Positions 35,412 to 43,223 of a stretch of DNA of 64,000 nt are shown here, piece by piece. Position numbers and translations under genes: made by a program. Each line of letters starts with the position of its first letter. Within the stretch, counting starts at the first letter, position 1. The stretch covers positions 1 to 64,000 of the forward strand of contig JBAZLS010000001.1 in the NCBI GenBank assembly GCA_041650175.1. Reading direction: 5' to 3'. The notes below the pieces were generated by a model. The model made no database searches. It saw nothing but the letters and a program-made list of their open reading frames with translations, and had not been told where the DNA came from. The DNA comes from Minisyncoccus sp041650175 (GTDB taxonomy: Bacteria > Patescibacteriota > Minisyncoccia > Minisyncoccales > Minisyncoccaceae).

Positions 35412-35430
35412 GTTGCGGGACTTGGATTCG
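35412..35430. repeat. Putative attL: 3' end of tRNA-Gln
   Basis: Nineteen bases, GTTGCGGGACTTGGATTCG, identical to 56458-56476, which is the 3' end (acceptor strand and half the T-arm) of tRNA-Gln on the minus strand. After the G at 35430 the sequence leaves the tRNA. This is what remains when an element integrates into a tRNA 3' end and brings its own copy to rebuild the gene. Confidence 0.7.
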
Positions 35431-35532
35431 TCCTCAATAAATCTTGCCCTGCAAGATTTTTTCGAACCCCTCTCAAACAGCATTCGCCTTCGGCGAATAT
35501 TGCTGTTTTCCGAGTTCGAATCCAAGTTCCGC
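35415..35532. repeat. Folded repeat, copy B (tRNA-Gln 3'-end outer stem)
   Basis: Outer arms GCGGGACTTGGATTCG and CGAATCCAAGTTCCGC form a 16-bp stem made of the tRNA-Gln 3' end. The 86-base interior begins TCCTCAATAAAT. It contains hairpin AATCTTGCCCTGCAAGATT and a second hairpin CAGCATTCGCC/GGCGAATATTGCTG, which shares GCATTCGC and ATATTGC with copy C. It overlaps the putative attL. Confidence 0.75.
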
Positions 35533-35588
35533 TGCAAAGCATTAATACAAAAAAAGTACCCTCGGGTACTTTTTTGTATTATATGTTG
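35533..35588. repeat. Terminator-containing direct repeat, copy 2
   Basis: Second copy of the segment at 33996-34055, here with a longer continuous stem (AATACAAAAAA-GTACCC with GGGTAC-TTTTTTGTATT). It abuts the 3' arm of folded repeat B and lies past the OLD gene stop, so it can terminate leftward transcription leaving the island. Confidence 0.85.
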
Positions 35589-35741
35589 ACCGTCTTGAGC
35601 TAGAACCGATAAATCTCTATACCCAGCAATGATTTCTAGTATAGTTAAGTGTTTATTAAAGTGACGGATCTTGAGCGTACTAAAAAGTGACAAAAGTGAC
35701 ATAAATAATAACATAAAGTTACATTAGAATGTCATTTAATT

Positions 35742-37592
35742 CTACTTAATTATTTCACTAAAGATAGTTCTAATTTCTTTAGATTTATTATTGGCAACAT
35801 CTAAATAATCTTTAAGTTTTTCGTTACAAAATTTTATTGTTTCTGGAAGGCCTTTATTGTTTATATCCAAATAATACTCCAAGTCACCTTCTTTTAGAAT
35901 GTACACTTTATCTATATATTTTTGATCAATTTCTAAATCGATATTTGGATGAGTACATTTAAAACCTTTTATAATTTCTGGAGAATTTAATTTGTAGGCA
36001 TTTTCTCCTGAATACAAGAATCCAAAAGCAGAATCAAGATCACCTATGAAATATACCGATAATCCAAATTCTTCAAAAAAAGCTTTCCATTCTGAATAAT
36101 TGCGTTTTCCCGTGATATCTAAAATTGCTATTTCCTGATTTAAACTGTTTTGAATTTCTTGCAGTGCAGCCCTAAAGAAATATCTATCAGTTTCCCCCTC
36201 AACTAAAAGTACTTTCTTTGCAAAAAATGCATAAGTTGATCTAGTATTATCAAGAATTTTTATGAGTGTTTTTTGATTAGTCGATAGTTTTGGTGTTTTA
36301 ATTACTGTATTATTATCTTCGTCTAACGCAAAACGTTTTACTTTATGTATGGTAATCGAATTAATTAAAGATTCCGAATGCGTCACGAGAACATACTGAC
36401 ATTTTTGTTCCTTATTGATTTCATCAATTACGTGCAAATACTCGTTTTGAAACTGGTAATGTAAATGAATTTCTGGTTCGTCGATAATTACCAGCCCCCC
36501 TTTTAAATCGCCTCTTCCGTACGCTTCAAAAAGAAGATGAATTATTGCCTTTTGTCCAGCACTCAGACTATTTATATCGGTTAACGGCTTTTGTCTTTTC
36601 AAATCATAAAATTGAAACGAGTATCCCCACTTTTGCTTATTTGTAAATTCAATTTTTACTTCAAGATTTACTAATTTTAACTTTTTATTAATTTTTAATA
36701 AAAATTCTTGGTCATTAGCTTCCTTTTCGCAATCCATTCCTTTTGCATCTTCTCCATAAATTTCAAAATGTTTTCCTGCGACGCGTAATCTTACTAAATT
36801 AAAAATAGATGGTTCTGACTGTTCATTTGCGTTTAAACTTTTTGAATATTCTTGAATTTTAATTTGCTGAATTTGTTGGGCAGCAGAAGATCCTTGCAAT
36901 GATACGGCAGGATTAAAAGCTTGATAATTTCTATATCCACCTATTAATGTAAATGATTCGTAAAGTGGGGCAATTTGATCTTGGGGATTTTCAAAATTAT
37001 AAAAATTAATAAGTTCTTTATAGAAATTATAGTTTACCAGATATAGATAGCCAGGATCGGAAGCATTTGGAGAGATATTTGTAGAAAATGTTTTGCTATT
37101 ATTATTCAATATTACCTCAATAGTGTAGATGTTTTGAATAGCTGTGTCTGGAGTAGTAGAATAATTTGTATATGAAGAAATAAATGTGTTTAATTTTTCT
37201 TTATTAACGACTAGATGGTTAATATTTACCTTGTCTATTTCATCAAGCTCAATTAATAGTTGTATTCTTTGAGTGCTATTTTCTGTGTTCCAATTAGGGT
37301 CAAGTCTAAAATCAGAGAATGATTGATTATTTGCTGGAGATAATATTTGCTTTCTATCGGCTACACTTAAGATACTTTTTCTAGAATAGAGATCTTGATT
37401 AATATTAAATTGAGTGAATAGAACTTTTTTGAAAAGGAAATTAATAACTTCAAGAGCTGTTGACTTACCTGCACCATTTTCTCCGATAAAAATATTTAAA
37501 TTATCGTCAAATATAATTTTAGTAGCATCTGTAATATCTTCATAGTATTTAAAACTGAGAATGTTCGAAATTTTTAATTCTTTGATTTTCAT
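35742..37592 (-). CDS. OLD-family ATPase/TOPRIM nuclease
   Basis: A 616-residue protein. The ABC-type ATPase has Walker A GENGAGKST (residues 37-45), a signature region LSAGQKAIIHLLFEA and Walker B LVIIDEPEIHLHYQ. The C-terminal TOPRIM domain has KKVLLVEGETDRYFF (near residue 459) and FIGDLDSAF. This is the OLD (overcoming lysogenisation defect) architecture found in P2 Old, in Gabija GajA and in several anti-phage systems. No UvrD-like helicase lies beside it, so it is not a complete Gabija. It closes the left end of the island. A stand-alone class 1 OLD nuclease with a defence role is the best reading. Confidence 0.85.
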   Translation of the reverse strand: MKIKELKISNILSFKYYEDITDATKIIFDDNLNIFIGENGAGKSTALEVINFLFKKVLFTQFNINQDLYSRKSILSVADRKQILSPANNQSFSDFRLDPNWNTENSTQRIQLLIELDEIDKVNINHLVVNKEKLNTFISSYTNYSTTPDTAIQNIYTIEVILNNNSKTFSTNISPNASDPGYLYLVNYNFYKELINFYNFENPQDQIAPLYESFTLIGGYRNYQAFNPAVSLQGSSAAQQIQQIKIQEYSKSLNANEQSEPSIFNLVRLRVAGKHFEIYGEDAKGMDCEKEANDQEFLLKINKKLKLVNLEVKIEFTNKQKWGYSFQFYDLKRQKPLTDINSLSAGQKAIIHLLFEAYGRGDLKGGLVIIDEPEIHLHYQFQNEYLHVIDEINKEQKCQYVLVTHSESLINSITIHKVKRFALDEDNNTVIKTPKLSTNQKTLIKILDNTRSTYAFFAKKVLLVEGETDRYFFRAALQEIQNSLNQEIAILDITGKRNYSEWKAFFEEFGLSVYFIGDLDSAFGFLYSGENAYKLNSPEIIKGFKCTHPNIDLEIDQKYIDKVYILKEGDLEYYLDINNKGLPETIKFCNEKLKDYLDVANNKSKEIRTIFSEIIK

Positions 37593-37621
37593 AAATTTTA
37601 TTTTTTTGATACAATTTTGTT

Positions 37622-37700
37622 GATTTACTCTTTTATCTACTTTAAGTATAAGATGGGGGCTGGACAGTTTTTGTCTTGCTTCCTAGTCTTTATTATTTCC
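37622..37700 (-). pseudogene. Degenerate copy of the 52-residue small ORF
   Basis: On the minus strand this reads GNNKD-stop-EARQ and later LKVDKRVN, matching GNKDWEARQ and LKVDKRVN of the small protein at 38906-39064. The Trp codon has become TAG and the middle is rearranged. No start codon is in frame. It is a relic of a duplication within the island. Confidence 0.6.
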
Positions 37701-37731
37701 ACTGCCATAGGTCTATAAACAGCTCTCATAT

Positions 37732-38244
37732 TTATTTATATATACATAAATCTTGGATAATTGGATCCATAACTAAGTATATTTGCCAAATAATTACAGC
37801 TATAAAAAATATAAAAAAACTAACTAAAAACATTTTTTTAAATGACAAGGGGTCTTTTTCAACTTTTTTATAATAGTCCCTTACCGTTATATATAGTGTC
37901 TTAAAGAAGATTCCGCCAATGTAAAGAATACTGATAGACAATAAACCCTTCAATGCATTGTCACTATCAATTGACCTAATAGAAATATTACAATAAGATT
38001 GTGCTAAAAAAATTAACAATGAAAGTTCTGCACTAACAATAAAAAGAGATTTCAAAACTGCGAATCCAGCAATTAACATAACTACAAAAAATAATAATGC
38101 GAACAGTAGTAAATCAAAAATCCACAAAAAATTAATAAGATAATTTCCGAAATATTGATATCCGCAAAACAAAACAATAGCAAAAAATAGAGATATAATA
38201 AATGATCTTATTTTGTCTTTTTTATTTTGTATTGTTTTGTTCAT
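37732..38244 (-). CDS. Membrane protein with about four helices, unknown
   Basis: A 170-residue protein with a basic N-terminus and hydrophobic helices at about residues 14-32, 37-60, 62-82, 102-115 and 138-158. I do not recognise the family. It is flanked by a PD-(D/E)XK-like gene and the OLD gene. Membrane partners are common in abortive-infection systems, but no effector motif is visible. Confidence 0.6.
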   Translation of the reverse strand: MNKTIQNKKDKIRSFIISLFFAIVLFCGYQYFGNYLINFLWIFDLLLFALLFFVVMLIAGFAVLKSLFIVSAELSLLIFLAQSYCNISIRSIDSDNALKGLLSISILYIGGIFFKTLYITVRDYYKKVEKDPLSFKKMFLVSFFIFFIAVIIWQIYLVMDPIIQDLCIYK

Positions 38245-38300
38245 TTGCTAATTTTATGTATTAGGGTTATCTTTTTGATAAAATATTGATTCTTTTAATA

Positions 38301-38747
38301 TTAAATAATATTTAAAATATTTATATCCTTAAAGTCTGTTTTGAAATCAAGACGCCTTTTGATTTCTTTTTCTACTTTTTCTGACACAATAATAAAGTAT
38401 TTATATTTAATGTCAAGGCTATTGAGCCTTATTAAGTCCTTTTTAATGTTACTTAATTGAGGACTCATTAAAGTTGTTCCGCTTTCTATTGTCGTTGTTT
38501 TGATTTCTGCCACTAGTTCTATCTTACTTCCCCTTTTTCCGACAAGATCGTTTCCACGTACGCCTGCTCCATAATAACTGAACTTAAAATCTGGGTATTT
38601 CTTTTCTAGTATACTAATTGCGATTAGCGCTGATTTGTCATGGATAGCATTGTTTAATAATCCTACCGATTTTTTAATATCAAGCAGAATTTTTAAATCT
38701 TTTTTATATATTTCTTCTTTACTTCTTTCAGAATTAATTTTTTTCAT
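38301..38747 (-). CDS. PD-(D/E)XK nuclease-like small protein
   Basis: A 148-residue protein. After a helical N-terminus, GVRGNDLVGKRGSKIELVAE followed by IKTT has the spacing of the restriction-endonuclease-like core: Asp in GNDLV, then Glu-x-Lys in AEIKT. Downstream helices (QLSNIKKDLIRLNSLDIKYK) and the strand YFIIVS fit the fold. It may be a nuclease or an inactive relative. It lies 56 bases upstream of the membrane protein gene and is probably in the same leftward operon. Confidence 0.6.
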   Translation of the reverse strand: MKKINSERSKEEIYKKDLKILLDIKKSVGLLNNAIHDKSALIAISILEKKYPDFKFSYYGAGVRGNDLVGKRGSKIELVAEIKTTTIESGTTLMSPQLSNIKKDLIRLNSLDIKYKYFIIVSEKVEKEIKRRLDFKTDFKDINILNII

Positions 38748-38771
38748 ATTTTATATTACGTTTCTGAATGT

Positions 38772-38909
38772 TTAATCTTTTACAAAGGCTAAATAAAAAT
38801 CAGCTAAGCTTTCTAAGTATTCATCTGCCTTCCCTTCGCTTAAATCTAGTCCGTATACTTCTTTAAAATATTCTTGGCATTTAATCACTAACTCTTTTGA
38901 GAATTTCAT
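38772..38909 (-). CDS. Small protein of 45 residues, unknown
   Basis: Reads MKFSKELVIKCQEYFKEVYG and continues to LAFVKD. It is mostly helical and acidic toward the C-terminus, with a YLESLADFYLAF segment. Its ATG overlaps the stop of the upstream 52-residue ORF (ATGA), a sign of real, coupled translation. I do not know its function. Similar short proteins seem familiar from candidate-phyla-radiation genomes, but this could not be checked. Confidence 0.65.
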   Translation of the reverse strand: MKFSKELVIKCQEYFKEVYGLDLSEGKADEYLESLADFYLAFVKD

Positions 38910-39064
38910 CTTTTTTTGATTTTATATAAATGAGGATTTACTCTTTTATCGACCTTAAGCAATAAGCTAAATAATCCAACTAAATCCTGTCTTGCTTCCC
39001 AATCTTTATTACCTTCTCTTTCTTTATTGTTTTGCTTCTTGTCTTCATTTTCTAGCTTTCTCAT
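38906..39064 (-). CDS. Small protein of 52 residues, unknown
   Basis: A lysine-rich start (MRKLENEDKKQNNKEREGNK) is followed by the more conserved-looking DWEARQDLVGLFSLLLKVDK and a basic end. It is the first of two ORFs overlapping by ATGA. A decayed copy of its central part lies at 37622-37700, showing that the sequence has been duplicated within the island. A small regulatory or DNA/RNA-binding peptide is possible, but no function is known. Confidence 0.65.
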   Translation of the reverse strand: MRKLENEDKKQNNKEREGNKDWEARQDLVGLFSLLLKVDKRVNPHLYKIKKR

Positions 39065-39138
39065 AATTTTTTTATTATAAAGCTTATACTTGTCTTATAA
39101 TATATCTTATGCGACCTATATATTTCAATCTTCCGCTC

Positions 39139-39915
39139 TTATTTCGTTAATATGAATCGATCTCCCCATGCATCATAAATCCAGATACCGCCAAATCTAC
39201 TATTTGAATAATCTTCTTTGATGAATGGTAAGAAATGATCATAAAATGGTTCATTATAATGAATAATCAATATAAGATCCTCTGGATTGGAATAGTGATT
39301 TTCTTTAGAGCATATAGCCCTATCTGCCCGATCCTCAGATGTCATAGCTGAAATTACTAGACCATAACCGAAACTAACTCCCTGATACTTATTAGAATAT
39401 ACTTCAAGAGAGTTTAGATAATTTTCAATATTGTTTGATACTTCTGGTGACGAATCATCTGTTCTTCTGTATCTAAATAATGGAGTTGTCATCTCTGTTG
39501 GTTTTATTATTCCATTGTCCTTGATTATTTTTCTAACAATTTTTTCTACGTCCACGGCCAGCAATAGCGCTTCTTTCTTTTTTTCTAATACTTTTTTGAA
39601 TCCGATATGAATAGATATATTATTTACATCTTTCGTACTTTCTCTTAATTTGTTCACGAAAAGGTTGGCTAACTTAGGATGTATATACTCATCAGCATCA
39701 GCTCCAGCAAAAGTATGTTGCATTTTCAAAAGATTTCCATTGCTATTTTCAAGCGTAAAATCAAAATCTTGTTCATCCTTTAAGCTTTCGCTTGTTATGT
39801 GATAATCAGTGTTATTTGTCCGATTATATGCTTTTACGAATTCGTTAATAAATAAATTTTTAATTTTTTCGTCCCATCTTTCAAAAGCAATTGATATAAT
39901 ATTTCTTACTGGCAT
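39139..39915 (-). CDS. Island protein of 258 residues, unknown
   Basis: A soluble protein I do not recognise. QDFDFTLENSNGNLLKMQHT (around residues 48-67) has the look of a beta-hairpin with an acidic residue followed by Gln-x-His. This is faintly similar in layout to degenerate PD-(D/E)XK cores but not enough for a call. The C-terminal part holds LILIIHYNEPFYDHFLPF and RFGGIWIYDAWGDRFILT. It lies in the leftward accessory block, about 75 bases before the small-ORF pair. Confidence 0.55.
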   Translation of the reverse strand: MPVRNIISIAFERWDEKIKNLFINEFVKAYNRTNNTDYHITSESLKDEQDFDFTLENSNGNLLKMQHTFAGADADEYIHPKLANLFVNKLRESTKDVNNISIHIGFKKVLEKKKEALLLAVDVEKIVRKIIKDNGIIKPTEMTTPLFRYRRTDDSSPEVSNNIENYLNSLEVYSNKYQGVSFGYGLVISAMTSEDRADRAICSKENHYSNPEDLILIIHYNEPFYDHFLPFIKEDYSNSRFGGIWIYDAWGDRFILTK

Positions 39916-40017
39916 ATTACTTTTTATTTAAAACAAATATTTTTTATTTTCCTGCAAGATCAGTGGTCTTTTCCATAAAACCGTAACTATGTCCATGTGA
40001 AATAAACTACATCAAAA

Positions 40018-40725
40018 CTATTTTTTAGGACTACTTATAAAAGTTAAAAATTGATCACCTATTTCCGTTGTTCTTTTCTCAAAAATTCCATACCCAGTCA
40101 TCGTCGTGTGTAATGTGCTATGATCTATTGTAATTAATCCTTTATTATATAAATCTCTAATGATTTGTTCGTAAAGGATGCGATTATTTGCTATTTCTGG
40201 GAATGCAATCTTAAAAAGATGATTAATTCCACCCATCGATATATCTGAGCATGAGCCTTTATGTTTTGTGATATAACTTCTTGGGTTCTGGAAAAGCTGA
40301 AGAAAGCGAATTTGCCAAGAAGTTAAAGTGTCGACATAATCTAAAAACATTAACTGCAAATCTTCGTCTGGAGAATTGCCACGAACAACATTCAAAACGA
40401 TGTTTTTAAGTGCCTCTAACTTTTCTTTCTGATGGTTGCGGATTGCTATTTGAGTTGCATGAGTGATAGTTGTTATGAATGATTCGTTTTGAGAAAGGGA
40501 TTCCATAGAAAAACTTTTTACTTTTTCTTGTAGAATCACTAATTCATCTACAATAGATTCAATCCATTTCTCCCTTCTTTTACTTAAGGGTGGATTTATA
40601 ATTGCTCCGAATATCTCTACGGCTGGTCCGCCAATAATAGGAATAGCAGATAACCCAGCCCTAATCACCATATGGGCGGTATCTCCACCACTTGGTTTAG
40701 GTGTTTTTTTAATGTCTTTGTCCAT
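40018..40725 (-). CDS. Island protein of 235 residues, unknown
   Basis: The N-terminus contains a glycine-rich hydrophobic stretch (AGLSAIPIIGGPAVEIFGAI, residues 28-47) that could insert in a membrane or form an amphipathic hairpin. Next come SKRREKWIES and a helical region. The last 50 residues (LYNKGLITI then YGIFEKRTTEIGDQFLTFIS) look like a winged-helix sensor-type tail. Proteins with this GG-hydrophobic start and terminal winged helix are familiar to me from defence neighbourhoods, but no family name can be given. It lies 90 bases after the protease gene. Confidence 0.55.
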   Translation of the reverse strand: MDKDIKKTPKPSGGDTAHMVIRAGLSAIPIIGGPAVEIFGAIINPPLSKRREKWIESIVDELVILQEKVKSFSMESLSQNESFITTITHATQIAIRNHQKEKLEALKNIVLNVVRGNSPDEDLQLMFLDYVDTLTSWQIRFLQLFQNPRSYITKHKGSCSDISMGGINHLFKIAFPEIANNRILYEQIIRDLYNKGLITIDHSTLHTTMTGYGIFEKRTTEIGDQFLTFISSPKK

Positions 40726-40814
40726 TTTTTATCTTTTTAATATATTTTTTAAGACTCATACTTTTGCTAATTTAGAATAATAAACTAAAAAGCCGAATAA
40801 CTTCTGCTGTAATA

Positions 40815-41555
40815 TTATTTTAGGCTCCATGTTATAAGCTTGTGAGATAAAGCCATTGCAGAACCAGAAGGAACTAAATTTTTTGAGTCTACGCCATCAG
40901 TCACCCCTTTTTCACTTATAATTCCAATTAATTTTCCTGAAGAATCAATTACTGGCCCACCGCTTGCACCATAAGTTAAGGCATTATCAATCCAATAAGT
41001 TGCCCCATTAATATTATCATTAATCTTAATTTTTTGAACACTACCAATCATGCCATGCCTTGCCATCATTAACCGCATCGAATTTTTTAAAAAGCTTTCT
41101 ATTTCGTATTCTTTCTCCTTTAAATCCCGATTGTTAAAATTTAATGCTTTATCAAAATTTAATGGTAATTTTATATCGTCTGGAAAACCTGCCATGATAA
41201 CATCCTCCCCCTCTACGGCAATATTATCGCTCAATTCCATAAAGTTAGTTTCAATCTTTGACAAGGGCACAAGAATAGCCAAATCGATAATAATCGGATT
41301 GAAGAAATCTTTTATATCTATCTTTACATTATATAAAATCGGCTTATATTCTGTCGTGCAAGCATCTTCGATGCCATTAACAATAATTTTACCAGATGAC
41401 TCCGAATAATCACACAAAACATGATTAGCAGTTAACAAATAACCTGAAGAATTTATAATAACACCTGTCCCCAATCCTACTACAAAACCATCATGGGTTA
41501 TTGTAATTTTGCGTACAACTTCTTTAATTTTTTTACAAATCTCTTTTTTATCCAT
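40815..41555 (-). CDS. Cytosolic trypsin-like (S1-type) serine protease
   Basis: A 246-residue protease with an intact triad: His45 in LLTANHVLCDY, Asp91 in IIDLAILVPL and Ser near residue 198 in GASGGPVIDSSG. There is no signal peptide, membrane anchor or PDZ domain, unlike the housekeeping HtrA at 4732-6003, so it should act inside the cell. It is 9 bases downstream of the 322-residue unknown gene and, through it, linked to the LexA-like gene. A regulated intracellular protease in a defence island suggests cleavage of a partner or of host proteins upon infection. That is inference. Confidence 0.85.
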   Translation of the reverse strand: MDKKEICKKIKEVVRKITITHDGFVVGLGTGVIINSSGYLLTANHVLCDYSESSGKIIVNGIEDACTTEYKPILYNVKIDIKDFFNPIIIDLAILVPLSKIETNFMELSDNIAVEGEDVIMAGFPDDIKLPLNFDKALNFNNRDLKEKEYEIESFLKNSMRLMMARHGMIGSVQKIKINDNINGATYWIDNALTYGASGGPVIDSSGKLIGIISEKGVTDGVDSKNLVPSGSAMALSHKLITWSLK

Positions 41556-41564
41556 GTTTTTTCT

Positions 41565-42533
41565 TTATAACTTAATTTTTCGTTGATCTATGATAGCCTT
41601 AACATTATTTTTCCAGTCATTAGTATGAATAATCCGTTCAAAAGAATCGCCAAATCTTCCTGACATTAAATCTACTCTGCTTAACTTGCTTAGATATTCC
41701 CAATTATCGAATAATACATATATAGCATTTCCATATTCAATATTTTCAAATATTACAAGATTATCTTCGAGGAGTGCTCCAAAGTAACGTCTAAATCCAC
41801 TTTGCCCAAATACTAAACTTTTAGGATTAAGAGTTTTAAAAAAATCATAACGCTCTTTTGCTGTATCTTTTTCTTGAGTGGTGGGAGTTTTTCCATGGAA
41901 TATCCTTTGGACTGTTTCTTCGAGCGTTCCTGGCGGTAAAATCTCCCACGAAACATGTAAAGATTTTGAATATTCGGTTAACGGCATGTCGGCAGATTCT
42001 ATACCAAAACTTCCTACATTTTCTTGAAGGATATTTAAATCTTCAAATAATTTATCTTCAAATTTACTATCGTTTTTACTTAAAATTTCATGAACCTGGA
42101 AAGAAATGATATAGCTAGGAATATCTGGCTTATTATTGTCACAATTTATTAGTATTTCCAATTCTCTGGGTGATTTAAATTCACGAGGATATTTTTTATA
42201 AGGTAATTCGACCATATGCGTTCCATTATACGAATCGCCCCAATCAGGAGATTCGACACTATTATAATGGGTCTCCATAGGAAGATCTCTACGAACAATC
42301 TCCTGACCACTAATATTTATATTAGAATATTTACCATTATCTTTTGAGGGGATAGTACTTGAAGGAAATTGAAGACCATCTTTATCTAATTTTATTCCAA
42401 GATTGGAGAGTCTTCCTGATAGAATATCCTCTTTTTTAAATTTAACAGCACAACCAACTACGACCTCCTCACTAGCTATTGTCTCTAATTTTTCATAAAT
42501 ACTTTTTGGTATTTTATTTATATTTTTTTTCAT
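41565..42533 (-). CDS. Island protein of 322 residues, paired with the protease, unknown
   Basis: I do not recognise this protein. The C-terminal 100 residues are the most domain-like: FGQSGFRRYFGALLEDNLVI, then FENIEYGNAIYVLF, NWEYLSKLSR and FERIIHTNDWKNNV. They suggest a compact alpha/beta domain. The middle has HVSWEILPPG. The start at 42533 places the ATG 5 bases after the LexA-like stop. The longer form from 42566 would overlap that gene by 29 bases. Tight spacing to both the LexA-like gene and the protease gene suggests one functional unit. Confidence 0.6.
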   Translation of the reverse strand: MKKNINKIPKSIYEKLETIASEEVVVGCAVKFKKEDILSGRLSNLGIKLDKDGLQFPSSTIPSKDNGKYSNINISGQEIVRRDLPMETHYNSVESPDWGDSYNGTHMVELPYKKYPREFKSPRELEILINCDNNKPDIPSYIISFQVHEILSKNDSKFEDKLFEDLNILQENVGSFGIESADMPLTEYSKSLHVSWEILPPGTLEETVQRIFHGKTPTTQEKDTAKERYDFFKTLNPKSLVFGQSGFRRYFGALLEDNLVIFENIEYGNAIYVLFDNWEYLSKLSRVDLMSGRFGDSFERIIHTNDWKNNVKAIIDQRKIKL

Positions 42534-42537
42534 CTTT

Positions 42538-43158
42538 TTAATGTATATTTCCTGGGAGTACCGCAATCACTACTCCTTGTATGATACAATTATTAGTTAA
42601 TATTATCGGCTTATGTATTTTGTTAGTTGATTTCGGTCTAAGAATGACAGCATCTTTAGTCCTCTCAAAAATCTTAACAGTAGCTTCGTCGTTTATAAGG
42701 GCAACTACCTTGTCACCATTTTCGGCAGTTTGCTGTTGTTTTATAAGAAGTAAGTCTCCACTGTTAATGCCCACCAAAGTCATTGAATCTCCTGTTGCCC
42801 GTAAAAGGAAATAACTAGATCCTTTTTTAGCTAAAGCATTTGAGATAGGAATATATGTTTCGATATTCTCTACTGCTAGTATCGGAGATCCACACGATAT
42901 TGATCCTACGAGCGGTACTTCAACCGTACTAACTGAATAGGTTGATTGTATTGTATTGGCAAGAATAATCTCCCTCCCTTTTTTAATAATAAGGCCGGCC
43001 CTTATCAGCCTATCAACCACAAGACTGGCAGATCTCGGTGATTTTCCGCCAGTAACTTCATTTATTTCGCGAAGCGAAGGAGCCTTTCCATAGTTGATAA
43101 TTCTACTACGAATAAGGGCGAATGCTTTCTTATCTTTTTCATTTAATGAATTTATCAT
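42538..43158 (-). CDS. LexA-like self-cleaving repressor
   Basis: A 206-residue repressor. The N-terminal winged helix resembles LexA (KAPSLREINEVTGGKSPRSA). The S24 protease domain has the Cys-Gly cleavage site in GSISCGSP, nucleophile Ser in ATGDSMTLVG and general-base Lys in DEATVKIF. Ser and Lys are 37 residues apart, the same distance as in E. coli LexA. Start chosen at 43158, just after the predicted transcription start; the frame extends upstream through the promoter itself. It is divergent from the small gene at 43224 and heads the leftward operon with the 322-residue protein and the protease, so DNA damage would induce them. Confidence 0.88.
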   Translation of the reverse strand: MINSLNEKDKKAFALIRSRIINYGKAPSLREINEVTGGKSPRSASLVVDRLIRAGLIIKKGREIILANTIQSTYSVSTVEVPLVGSISCGSPILAVENIETYIPISNALAKKGSSYFLLRATGDSMTLVGINSGDLLLIKQQQTAENGDKVVALINDEATVKIFERTKDAVILRPKSTNKIHKPIILTNNCIIQGVVIAVLPGNIH

Positions 43159-43167
43159 AGTATAATT

Positions 43168-43196
43168 AGTATACATTCCCCTATACAATAAGTCAA
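43168..43196 (-). promoter_or_regulatory. Promoter and operator of the LexA-like gene
   Basis: TTGACT (43191-43196) and TATACT (43168-43173) are separated by 17 bases. The inverted repeat GTATA-N8-TATAC (43169-43186) fills the space between them, which fits autorepression. The predicted start of transcription is within about 4 bases of the ATG at 43158. The same site could also control the rightward gene at 43224. Confidence 0.65.
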
Positions 43197-43223
43197 TAAT
43201 ATAGTACGCTTAAAATAAAACAC

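Larger units (their letters stand above)
35149..35741. other. Hairpin-rich gap at the left island boundary
   Basis: About 590 bases without a credible gene. It contains, in order, AT-rich DNA, folded repeat A (35278-35365), a terminator-like hairpin (35382-35408), folded repeat B with the tRNA-Gln fragment (35412-35532), the second copy of the 57-base terminator repeat (35533-35588), and about 150 bases with nothing recognisable. The open frame that covers 35400-35714 runs through these palindromes and is not protein coding. Confidence 0.7.

Noticed and set aside
35400..35714. Minus-strand open frame of 104 residues
   Set aside because: It runs through folded repeat B and a strong terminator. 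The residues reflect palindromic DNA and no domain is visible.
35742..37592. Gabija system
   Set aside because: Only the OLD-type GajA-like protein is present. No UvrD-like helicase gene lies beside it.
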